This document shows, piece by piece, positions 16,756 to 24,816 of a stretch of DNA of 64,000 nt. The notes beneath the pieces are model-generated. The model saw only the letters and a program-made list of their open reading frames with translations, searched no databases and was not told the DNA's origin. The position numbers and the translations under genes are program-made. How positions within the stretch are numbered: the stretch's first letter is position 1; the number at the start of each line of letters is the position of its first letter. Location of the stretch: NCBI RefSeq assembly GCF_039537875.1, contig NZ_BAABBI010000001.1, positions 124,001 through 188,000 of the forward strand, read 5' to 3'. This DNA comes from Corallibacter vietnamensis. Its GTDB lineage: Bacteria; Bacteroidota; Bacteroidia; Flavobacteriales; Flavobacteriaceae.

Positions 16756-17955
16756 TTAAGCTGTTTTTACTTTTAAACGTTTTTTTCTCTTTTTCACATT
16801 TCCTTGTACCACATAATGGTCAATAGTTGGAGCAAATACATTCATTAACAGAATTGCTAACATAACTCCTTCTGGATATGCTGGGTTGAATACACGAATT
16901 AAAATAGAAATAAACCCTACTAAAAATCCGTAAATCCATTTTCCTTTATTAGTTTGTGAAGCGGTAACTGGGTCTGTTGCCATAAACACAGTACCAAAGG
17001 CAAATCCACCAATTAATAAATGGTGCCAAAACTCTGTGCTCATTAATCCGTAAAACTTGCTACTTTCTGTAATCCAACCAGCGTCAACAACACCGTTAAA
17101 TATTAAGCCCATTACTAGTGCACCTAATACAGATGACAGCATAATTCTCCAGCTTCCTATTTTAGCGAAGATTAAGAATAAACCTCCTAATAAGATTAAA
17201 AGTGTAGATGTTTCTCCTACAGATCCCGGTATAAAACCGTAAAACATATCAGCTATAGAATAACCTGCTTCATGACCTTGTGCTAAACTTCCTAGAATTG
17301 TTTCTCCTGATATAGCATCTACATTAGCTCCGCCAGCAATTTCTTGAGCGCGCTCTACAGCTCCATGAACCCATACTTTATCTCCTGACATCCAAGTTGG
17401 ATATGCAAAGAATAAAAATGCGCGTATAGTAAGTGCTGGGTTAAGAATATTCATTCCTGTACCACCAAATACTTCTTTTCCTATAACTACACCAAAAATT
17501 ACTGCTACTGCTAGCATCCATAACGGAATATCTACAGGCACTATAAGCGGTACAAGCATTCCTGTTACAAGGTAACCTTCTTCTACTTCATGCCCTTTTA
17601 TTACTGCAAAAATAAATTCTATTGCTAGACCAACTCCGTACGATACAATTACCAATGGTAATACTTTAATTAAACCAATATAAAAAGCATCCCATGATAA
17701 GAATTCTACTGGTGATCCTATTGCTGCAAAATGCTGATAACCGGCATTAAACATTCCAAATATTAAACAAGGAACTAGCGCCATAATTACCGTATTCATT
17801 GTACGCTTTAAATCATCAGCCGCTTTAATATGCGTTCCATTGTGAGTTGTTTCGTTTGGCAGGTATAAAAATGTATGTAGCGCATTAAACGCTGGCGCCA
17901 TTTTGGTGCCTTTATACTTTTCTTTTAAGTTATGTAAATTACTTTTTAAGCCCAT
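16756..17955 (-). CDS. nqrB: Na+-translocating NADH:quinone reductase subunit B
   Basis: The main sodium-translocating membrane subunit, about ten helices, holding one covalent FMN and riboflavin. The 399-residue protein has the family regions LHTFLYLPNETTH, GKEVFGGTGMNILNPAL, ATDPVTASQTNKGKWIYG and MLLMNVFAPTIDHYV-like C-terminus. The FMN-threonine motif reads VDAISGETILG: the threonine is present but the usual alanine of S-G-A-T is glutamate. The start codon overlaps the nqrA stop by one base (TAATG), giving translational coupling. Confidence 0.96.
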   Translation of the reverse strand: MGLKSNLHNLKEKYKGTKMAPAFNALHTFLYLPNETTHNGTHIKAADDLKRTMNTVIMALVPCLIFGMFNAGYQHFAAIGSPVEFLSWDAFYIGLIKVLPLVIVSYGVGLAIEFIFAVIKGHEVEEGYLVTGMLVPLIVPVDIPLWMLAVAVIFGVVIGKEVFGGTGMNILNPALTIRAFLFFAYPTWMSGDKVWVHGAVERAQEIAGGANVDAISGETILGSLAQGHEAGYSIADMFYGFIPGSVGETSTLLILLGGLFLIFAKIGSWRIMLSSVLGALVMGLIFNGVVDAGWITESSKFYGLMSTEFWHHLLIGGFAFGTVFMATDPVTASQTNKGKWIYGFLVGFISILIRVFNPAYPEGVMLAILLMNVFAPTIDHYVVQGNVKKRKKRLKVKTA

Positions 17956-19310
17956 TATCCTATCTCTTTAAGCATTAAGTCTAAACCTTCTCTTATAATT
18001 TTTTGATGTGGTTGTTTAGACACACAAATAAACTCGGTTAAAGCGAAATCTTCAGGTGCAACTTCGTACATTCCTAAAGCTTCCATTTCATCTAAATCTT
18101 GATACATACATGCTTTAAGAATTTGCATTGGATATATATCTAATGGAAAAACTTCTTCGTAGCTTCCTGTTACAACAAAAGCACGATGCTCACCATTTGT
18201 ATTTGTATTTAAATCGTATTTTTTCTTTGGATTTAACCAAGAGAACGTCATGGCTCTTGAAGTAGAAATCTTATTAAAAATAGGTTTATTCCATCCAAAA
18301 AACTCATAATCATCACCTTCTGGAATTACCGTAATTGTATTGCTATAATAATCTAAAGCTCCATCTGGTTTAATTTGTTTTCCTGTTAATACATTTCCAG
18401 AAATAATACGATCATTTCCATCTTTATCAACACCGTTATCATAAACCATTGTTGCTACTTCGCTACCTATTTTGGTTTTAAAGTATCTAGGCTTTTTTAC
18501 AGATGATCCAACTAAAGCTACAACACGTTCAGCGTTAAATTTACCTGTTAAAAGCAATTCTCCTATTATTACAAGATCTTGTGGGTTCACTGTCCAAACA
18601 ACTTCTCCTTTATTTATTGGATCTATTTTATTGATTTGTGTTCCTACATTTCCTGACGGATGCGGTCCTGAAACCTTATGAATTGTTACTCCAGATAATC
18701 CTGCTAACGGTGAATTGGAACCCTTACCTACAGACACATGCACTGAACCTTCGGTTAATTTTCCTAAAGCAGAAACTGCTGCTTGTAACTCAGCCTCTTT
18801 ACCCTGCAACACATAATCATAATCTGCTGCTAATGGCGCTGATGCATAACCAGAAATAAAAATCGCTTTTGGAGATTTATTAGGGTTTGCAACAACATCA
18901 TACGGACGCTGTTTTACAAACGGCCAACATCCTGATGCTAATAAGTGAGACTTTACAGCATCAGCATCAGCTGAAGCTACATCAAACTTACCGTTATCCT
19001 GATAAGACTGTTCTTTATCTGCTTGAATTTTAATATCTAAAATTCTACGTTTTGCACCTCGTACTACCTCGATCACTTCACCAGAAACTGGAGAAACAAA
19101 CTTAATAGCCTCATTGGCTTTATCATAAAATACAGTTTCGCCTGCTTTTACTTTAGCGCCTTCTTTTGCTATAAGTTTAGGAGTAATACTATGAAAATCT
19201 TCTGGACTAATAGTGCAGTAGTTGCTGATAATGGCGTTTTCCGTCGTTTTTTCAGCAGCACCTTTAAGGTTTATGTCCAGACCTTTTTTAATCTTAATGT
19301 CGTTTGACAT
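17955..19310 (-). CDS. nqrA: Na+-translocating NADH:quinone reductase subunit A
   Basis: Soluble cytoplasmic subunit that contacts ubiquinone or menaquinone near NqrB. It has 451 residues. The start MSNDIKIKKGLDINLKG is typical, followed by KLIAKEGAKVKAGETVFYDK (a biotinyl/lipoyl-like hammerhead), GPHPSGNVGTQI and KACMYQDLDEMEALGMYEV near the end. First gene of the operon; a TAAATTTG box lies 37 nt upstream. The opposite strand carries the T9SS plug gene, so the 169-bp gap is a divergent promoter region. Confidence 0.96.
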   Translation of the reverse strand: MSNDIKIKKGLDINLKGAAEKTTENAIISNYCTISPEDFHSITPKLIAKEGAKVKAGETVFYDKANEAIKFVSPVSGEVIEVVRGAKRRILDIKIQADKEQSYQDNGKFDVASADADAVKSHLLASGCWPFVKQRPYDVVANPNKSPKAIFISGYASAPLAADYDYVLQGKEAELQAAVSALGKLTEGSVHVSVGKGSNSPLAGLSGVTIHKVSGPHPSGNVGTQINKIDPINKGEVVWTVNPQDLVIIGELLLTGKFNAERVVALVGSSVKKPRYFKTKIGSEVATMVYDNGVDKDGNDRIISGNVLTGKQIKPDGALDYYSNTITVIPEGDDYEFFGWNKPIFNKISTSRAMTFSWLNPKKKYDLNTNTNGEHRAFVVTGSYEEVFPLDIYPMQILKACMYQDLDEMEALGMYEVAPEDFALTEFICVSKQPHQKIIREGLDLMLKEIG

Positions 19311-19347
19311 ATGTATAAAATTGAAATTAGTTGTCTAAAAATCCGTG

Positions 19348-19355
19348 CAAATTTA
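19348..19355 (-). promoter_or_regulatory. -7 element of the nqr operon
   Basis: TAAATTTG on the minus strand (19355-19348) matches TAnnTTTG and lies 37 nt before nqrA. A clear -33 TTG at correct spacing was not found. Confidence 0.45.
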
Positions 19356-19479
19356 CAAAGTAAATACCAAAAATTGTTTTTTAAAATGCCTTATGTTATT
19401 TATTTATATTTATTCTAAATAATGCGATTCGGTTAGGCATAAATTTTGTTTATCTTTACAAAACTAATATCAGCACTAA

Positions 19480-20733
19480 ATGAGTTTATCTATTAGAATT
19501 CTATTCGCAGTTATCCTAATTCCTTTATTTAACTTTTCTCAAGAAGCAGAATTAAATCCGCCAGACCACATTAAAACCATTATTTTTAAAGGAAGTAACA
19601 CTCAAGAAAGTCAATTACCCGTTTTAAGACTTGGAGAATATATCTCTTTAGAATTTGATGCATTAAACGGTGAAGAAGATAATTATTACTACAAGATAGA
19701 ACATTATAATTTTGACTGGACGCCTTCTCCATTAGCTCGCGCAGAATTTATGGTAGGCTTTGATAATCAACGCATACGCAATTACGAAAACTCATTCAAT
19801 ACATTTCAAATTTACTCGCATTACAAACTTACTATTCCAAATGACCGTACGCGTTCTCTAAAAGTTTCAGGGAATTACATGATAAAAGTGTTTAATGATT
19901 ATGATGAACTTGTTTTTTCAAGAAAATTTATGGTTTATGAAAATGGCGCAAGTGTTGGTGTTAACATAAAACGCTCTAGAAATGTAAAGTTTATTGAAAG
20001 TAAACAAAGTGTTGATATTGTTGTAAACGCTACAGGAATTCGCTTTAACAACCCTCTGCAAAATGTAAAAACAGTCATAATACAAAACAACAATCTTAAT
20101 ACCGCTATCACAGATTTAAAACCTCAATACACTATTGGTAATGAGTTAATTTACAAATACACAAACGAATCAAGTTTTTGGGCTGGAAACGAATATTTGT
20201 TTTTTGAAAACAAAGATATTAGAGCTGCAAACACAGGTATTCAATCCATAGAATTAAAAGATCTCTATCACAACTATCTTTTTACAAACACAGTACGAGC
20301 CAACAAACCTTACACATACAATCCAGACATAAACGGAAACTTTTTAATCACCGCTATTGATGCTGATAATCCAGATATTGAAGCCGATTATGCATGGATT
20401 CACTTTTCTTTATTAGCTCCAAAAATGACCGATGGAAAGTCTATTTACGTTTACGGTAACTTTAATAATTATGCCCTTGAAGACAGTAATAAAATGACTT
20501 ATGATAATGCATCAGGAGCATATTTTACAGAATTACTATTAAAACAAGGTTTTTATAGTTACAAATATGTTGTTGTAGATAAAGATAATAATATTGACGA
20601 AGGCGCTATTGGTGGAAATTTTTACCAAACAGAAAACAACTATAAGGTACTTGTTTACTACAGAGAGCTAGGTGCTAGGTATGATAAATTAATTGGTATT
20701 GGCGAAGCTTCATCCGTTGACATATCTAACTAA
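19480..20733 (+). CDS. Type IX secretion system plug protein (DUF5103)
   Basis: A 417-residue secreted protein matching the family formerly called DUF5103, now named T9SS plug: it blocks the periplasmic side of the giant SprA translocon when no cargo is passing. Signal peptide at 1-20 (ILFAVILIPLFNFSQ). Family hallmarks are DHIKTIIFKG, the PVLRLGEYISLEFDAL strand, YYYKIEHYNFDWTPS, YENSFNTFQIYSHY and, in the last third, an Ig-like domain with IYVYGNFNNYALEDSNKM and GFYSYKYVVVD. Monocistronic. A near-consensus TATCTTTA at 19451-19458 may be its -7 box. Confidence 0.85.
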   Translation: MSLSIRILFAVILIPLFNFSQEAELNPPDHIKTIIFKGSNTQESQLPVLRLGEYISLEFDALNGEEDNYYYKIEHYNFDWTPSPLARAEFMVGFDNQRIRNYENSFNTFQIYSHYKLTIPNDRTRSLKVSGNYMIKVFNDYDELVFSRKFMVYENGASVGVNIKRSRNVKFIESKQSVDIVVNATGIRFNNPLQNVKTVIIQNNNLNTAITDLKPQYTIGNELIYKYTNESSFWAGNEYLFFENKDIRAANTGIQSIELKDLYHNYLFTNTVRANKPYTYNPDINGNFLITAIDADNPDIEADYAWIHFSLLAPKMTDGKSIYVYGNFNNYALEDSNKMTYDNASGAYFTELLLKQGFYSYKYVVVDKDNNIDEGAIGGNFYQTENNYKVLVYYRELGARYDKLIGIGEASSVDISN

Positions 20734-20828
20734 AGCGTTATTTAATCGAGTAATTACAGGATTTTTCAGTAATATCTTTTATTTTATTAATTTAGCATAA
20801 CTCAAATATTATGAGCTACTAAAAAAAT

Positions 20829-21215
20829 ATGGTTCAACAAGTTACTAAAGGCATAAAAATATCGGTTGAAACAACCTTTGAAGGCACTTTTTATAAAAAT
20901 TATAAAATACAGTTTGCTTATGGCTATAAAGTAACTATTGAAAATCAGAGTAAAGATTCTGTTCAGCTTAATGCCCGACACTGGACAATAAAAGATGCAT
21001 TAAACAATGTTGAAATTGTTTCTGGTGAAGGCGTTATAGGGAAAAAACCTGTTTTAAAACCGGGAGAATCTCACACATACACTTCTGGCTGCTTACTAAC
21101 ATCACCTTTTGGAGCCATGCAAGGCTACTACAGCATGGTAAACTTCACAACCACAAAGAAATTTAAGGTTGCCATTCCATCATTTAAGTTAAGTGCTCCT
21201 TTTGCTCTTAATTAA
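20829..21215 (+). CDS. apaG: ApaG domain protein
   Basis: A 128-residue protein with a fibronectin-III-like beta sandwich, the ApaG fold first linked to Co/Mg resistance in enterobacteria and also found in polymerase-interacting and F-box proteins. Signatures: TKGIKISVETTF, YKVTIENQSKDSVQLNARHW, the GEGVIGKKPVLKPGES stretch and SGCLLTSPFGAMQGYY. Cytosolic, no signal peptide. Precise function in Bacteroidota is not established. The start at 20829 gives the usual length. Its 3' end overlaps the converging DUF6695 gene by four bases. Confidence 0.94.
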   Translation: MVQQVTKGIKISVETTFEGTFYKNYKIQFAYGYKVTIENQSKDSVQLNARHWTIKDALNNVEIVSGEGVIGKKPVLKPGESHTYTSGCLLTSPFGAMQGYYSMVNFTTTKKFKVAIPSFKLSAPFALN

Positions 21216-22201
21216 GGTTTTCTATCAAATCTAAAAAGCTGATCACGCTGTTTTACATGAAAAAACTTACAGTTTGAATAGTGCTCAAAAGTATACGGCT
21301 GTGAATAGTCAAAATCCTCACTACTTACTTGATAAGTTGCGTCAACATCAACATTTCCATAAGGAGAAATACGTCTATATCTGAAATCTTTTTTATTAAG
21401 CGCTGTTAACTCAAACCAAGCTCCTGCCGCAATACCAGGCAACCATTGCGCATGATCTTCTTTTTCAGCATTTTGTTTAGGCTCTAATGTCCCTATTACA
21501 CTAGGACTATAATTTTTCAGTCTATCTAAAAACAAACGTCTATTTTCTTTACCTATTGTAGATTTAAACTTTGAAATCTCCCCAGTTTCTGAAACCAAAA
21601 ACACATCTCCAACAGTTTTAGAAAGCACAACATTTCCTATTGTACTTGGTGTAAACCATTGAGAACTTATCAATTTCTTTTTAATTGATTTATTAGTGAT
21701 ACTCGCAATTAGCACATCAGTCACAAATCGCGCACAATTACAAGCTTCTTTAATAAAAGCAGCATAACGAATAAAATGTAGATTTTGCATTTTATTGATA
21801 TGAGATCTGGCTTTTTTATAATCAACCTGACTACAAACCGAAGCATACAACGTACCATCTCCATGCGTTAGTTTAGGATGTGTAGCTAAAAATTTAAGAA
21901 TGTCCTTTAGGTTTAAAACAGCATCATTTTCAATATCAGCAACAATAGGAAAGTCTAATTCGCAATCTGTGTCTTTACCTCTTACACGACCATTAGGTTC
22001 GGGCGTTATATAACGACCAAAATCATGATACTCTAATATCCCGGTTGACTTTTCAATTAAAACCAAAGCTGCATGTCCCGCTCTTACATGTGTTTTATTA
22101 CCTATTCCAACATATTTTAAAAGCGGAGAATACCATTCTTCGGCATGAAGCACTATGGTTTCAGGGTAAGCTAATGTTAAGATAATTCCGGTATTAGTCA
22201 T
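21212..22201 (-). CDS. DUF6695 family protein, possible permuted papain-like enzyme
   Basis: A 329-residue cytosolic protein that I place in the flavobacterial family DUF6695. No function is assigned. The layout His43 in RAGHAALVLIE, then a small strand LEYHDFGRY (His59), then Cys154/Cys156 in KEACNCARFVTDVL resembles circularly permuted NlpC/P60 or LRAT-like enzymes, where a G-H motif precedes an N-C helix; this is inference from spacing. The C-terminal half has WFTPSTIGNVV and an E-D-H-A-Q-W-L-P-G-I-A-A-G-A-W-F-E-L segment. ATG at 22201 is chosen; its ATGACTAA overlaps the stop of the upstream TANGO2-like gene by eight bases, so the two are translationally coupled. Confidence 0.72.
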   Translation of the reverse strand: MTNTGIILTLAYPETIVLHAEEWYSPLLKYVGIGNKTHVRAGHAALVLIEKSTGILEYHDFGRYITPEPNGRVRGKDTDCELDFPIVADIENDAVLNLKDILKFLATHPKLTHGDGTLYASVCSQVDYKKARSHINKMQNLHFIRYAAFIKEACNCARFVTDVLIASITNKSIKKKLISSQWFTPSTIGNVVLSKTVGDVFLVSETGEISKFKSTIGKENRRLFLDRLKNYSPSVIGTLEPKQNAEKEDHAQWLPGIAAGAWFELTALNKKDFRYRRISPYGNVDVDATYQVSSEDFDYSQPYTFEHYSNCKFFHVKQRDQLFRFDRKP

Positions 22202-22919
22202 GAGCACATTCAGAAAATAGAAACGTTGACGTTATCACTTCGTTCTTTTGTAAGTTCTCAAAGCGCATTTCAACCTTATCAGAAGTTTTTGTTATTTGTG
22301 TTATACTTGTTGTTTTTACAAAGTCTCTATCCATAACCAACCCATAAACTTTATTTTCATTGTGCGTAGTTTTATGAAAATGAAGTATACTTTCCGCTGT
22401 AAAATCAGCATTTTCTTTGAAATCCTCAAACCACAATTTTCGCTCCTCTTTCATCGATTCGTTATACAAGGTAGAAGACGACCATAATCTAGGTTTTAAA
22501 GGCAGTTCTGAAACATGCTTCTTTTCGCCATCCCAAACTAATTCATAAAACTTTAATTGCGAATTCCAATCAACCACAACTATAGTAAAAGGCTCAACTT
22601 GATCTAAATTATAGGCGCTTATAGATTGCATAACATCATTTGATATCAACAAATCTTTTACAACAACTCCTCTGCTTAATCTGTAGTTTTCTTGACGTTT
22701 ATGCAATGTAAAACCTCCGTTAAGCAAACAAATCAAACGGTTTTTCTCACTAACACCAACCCATGTTCCTCCTGCTAAGCTATCTTTAGGATACAATAAC
22801 ATGGTGTCATTTTCTAAATAAAAATCAGGATCTATCGTTTTTCTATTAGGTGCTTCGTCTCTATTAGAGGTTAAAATAAAATCGTTATTCCCTTTAGGGA
22901 TTATAGTCACAGTACACAT
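22194..22919 (-). CDS. NRDE/TANGO2 family protein
   Basis: A 241-residue protein with the family start MCTVTIIPKGNNDFILTSNRDE: the N-R-D-E motif gives the family its name. After methionine removal Cys2 becomes the N-terminal residue, as in Ntn-type hydrolases. GGTWVGVSEKNRLICLLNG is the second hallmark. Homologues include eukaryotic TANGO2, implicated in heme or lipid handling, but enzymatic activity is unproven. I start at ATG 22919 so that Cys is residue 2; an upstream extension of ten residues would destroy this. First gene of a two-gene operon with DUF6695. Confidence 0.9.
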   Translation of the reverse strand: MCTVTIIPKGNNDFILTSNRDEAPNRKTIDPDFYLENDTMLLYPKDSLAGGTWVGVSEKNRLICLLNGGFTLHKRQENYRLSRGVVVKDLLISNDVMQSISAYNLDQVEPFTIVVVDWNSQLKFYELVWDGEKKHVSELPLKPRLWSSSTLYNESMKEERKLWFEDFKENADFTAESILHFHKTTHNENKVYGLVMDRDFVKTTSITQITKTSDKVEMRFENLQKNEVITSTFLFSECAHD

Positions 22920-23000
22920 AAAACTTATAGTCAGCAAATGAGTTAGCAACTTACAAAAAAAAGAGAAACTTTTTTAACGTGAATTTATTAATGTTCAATC

Positions 23001-23029
23001 TTTTGAATAGTCAAAAAATCATACCTTTG
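23001..23029 (+). promoter_or_regulatory. Housekeeping promoter of pruA
   Basis: TTTTG at 23001-23005 and TACCTTTG at 23022-23029 are separated by 16 nt, a good match to the Bacteroidota TTG / TAnnTTTG promoter. The start codon is 38 nt downstream. Confidence 0.65.
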
Positions 23030-23067
23030 CCATAAAATTATAATAACTATTTAAATAAAATAAACTC

Positions 23068-24693
23068 ATGGGAAAAGGATTCTTTAATGTACCGATTGCA
23101 GTCAATGAGCCTGTAAAATCTTATGCACCTGGTTCTCCAGAAAGAGATGCTGTTTTAAACGCATACAAAGAGATGTTCAACAGTAAAGTGGATGTGCCTT
23201 TATATATCAACGGAAAAGATATTGAAACAGGTAACACTAGAACTATGTCGCCTCCTCATGATCATCAACATATTGTGGGAACGTATCATTTAGCTGAAAA
23301 ATCTCACGTAGAAGAAGCTATAGCAACTGCACTTGAAGCAAGAAAAACGTGGTCTCAACTACCTTGGGAACACCGTGCTGGTATCTTTTTAAAAGCTGCT
23401 GAATTAATCGCAGGTCCTTACAGAGCTAAAATAAATGCTGCTACAATGATAGCGCAATCTAAAACAATTCATCAAGCAGAAATTGATTCGGCTTGTGAGC
23501 TTATAGATTTCTTACGTTTTAATGTTCAGTTTATGACTGACATTTACATGGACCAACCAGAAAGCACAAGCGATGCTTGGAACCGTATTGAATATCGTCC
23601 GTTAGAAGGATTCACTTACGCAGTAACACCATTTAACTTTACAGCTATTGCTGGAAACTTACCAGCTTGTATGGCTTTAATGGGAAATGTTGTTGTTTGG
23701 AAACCAAGTGACAGCCAAATTTACTCTGCAAAAGTTATCATGGATGTATTTAGAGAAGCTGGTGTTCCTGATGGCGTTATCAACGTTGTGTTTGGAGATC
23801 CTGTTATGATTACTGATACAGTAATGGCTAGTCCTGATTTTTCTGGGTTACACTTTACAGGTTCTACACACGTTTTTAAAGACCTTTGGAAACAAATAGG
23901 AAACAACATTCACAACTACAAAACCTATCCAAGAATTGTAGGTGAAACTGGAGGAAAAGATTTTATCGTTGCCCACAAATCTGCAAATGCTAAACAAGTA
24001 GCAACTGCTATTGTTCGTGGTGCTTTTGAATTTCAAGGACAAAAATGTAGTGCAGCATCTAGAGCTTATATTCCTTCAAACCTTTGGGAAGACGTTAAAA
24101 ACTTTGTAATAGAAGATGTTAAATCATTTAAAATGGGTTCTCCAGAAGATATGAGTAACTTTATTACAGCTGTTATTCACGAAGGCTCGTTTGATAAATT
24201 AGCAAAGTATATTGATGGTGCAAAAGCTGATGCAGACGCTGAAATTATTGTAGGTGGAAACTATGATAAGTCTAAAGGGTATTTTATTGAACCAACAGTT
24301 ATAGTGACTACAAACCCAAAATACACAACTATGTGTACAGAATTATTTGGTCCTGTAATTACAATTTATGTATATGATGAAAACCAATATTCTGAAACTT
24401 TAAAATTAGTTGACGAAACTAGCGAATATGCATTAACAGGTGCTATTCTATCAACAGACAGATATGCTATTGATGAAGCTACTAAAGCCTTACAAAATAG
24501 CGCAGGTAACTTCTATATCAATGACAAACCTACAGGAGCTGTTGTTGGTCAACAACCTTTTGGTGGTGCAAGAGCATCAGGAACCAATGACAAAGCTGGT
24601 TCTGCTCAAAACTTATTACGTTGGGTATCACCAAGAATGGTAAAAGAAACTTTTGTAACTCCTACAGATTACAGATATCCATTTTTAGGATAA
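23068..24693 (+). CDS. pruA: L-glutamate gamma-semialdehyde dehydrogenase (P5C dehydrogenase)
   Basis: Oxidises glutamate semialdehyde/P5C to glutamate with NAD+, the second step of proline breakdown. The 541-residue protein is of the stand-alone type (no PutA fusion). The ALDH catalytic residues are visible: PFNFTAIAGNLP with the oxyanion Asn region, FTGSTHVFK for NAD binding, the general base Glu in VGETGGKDF and nucleophile Cys327 in GQKCSAASRAY, and FGPVITIYVYD and PFGGARASGTNDKAG downstream. Monocistronic, with a good promoter and a strong terminator. It connects to proC at 44742 through the shared intermediate P5C. Confidence 0.97.
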   Translation: MGKGFFNVPIAVNEPVKSYAPGSPERDAVLNAYKEMFNSKVDVPLYINGKDIETGNTRTMSPPHDHQHIVGTYHLAEKSHVEEAIATALEARKTWSQLPWEHRAGIFLKAAELIAGPYRAKINAATMIAQSKTIHQAEIDSACELIDFLRFNVQFMTDIYMDQPESTSDAWNRIEYRPLEGFTYAVTPFNFTAIAGNLPACMALMGNVVVWKPSDSQIYSAKVIMDVFREAGVPDGVINVVFGDPVMITDTVMASPDFSGLHFTGSTHVFKDLWKQIGNNIHNYKTYPRIVGETGGKDFIVAHKSANAKQVATAIVRGAFEFQGQKCSAASRAYIPSNLWEDVKNFVIEDVKSFKMGSPEDMSNFITAVIHEGSFDKLAKYIDGAKADADAEIIVGGNYDKSKGYFIEPTVIVTTNPKYTTMCTELFGPVITIYVYDENQYSETLKLVDETSEYALTGAILSTDRYAIDEATKALQNSAGNFYINDKPTGAVVGQQPFGGARASGTNDKAGSAQNLLRWVSPRMVKETFVTPTDYRYPFLG

Positions 24694-24713
24694 TTAATAT
24701 ATAATTTTTATTC

Positions 24714-24749
24714 AAAAAGCCTTTAAAATTTTCATTTTAAAGGCTTTTT
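24714..24749 (+). terminator. Terminator of pruA
   Basis: A perfect 16-bp inverted repeat with a TTTC loop (AAAAAGCCTTTAAAAT at 24714-24729 and its complement at 24734-24749) ends in a run of T. Confidence 0.85.
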
Positions 24750-24816
24750 TGGTTATTCATCTATACTACTAGTAAACAACCAATTAGTTGTCTATATTTA
24801 TGTAATTGACAAACTA

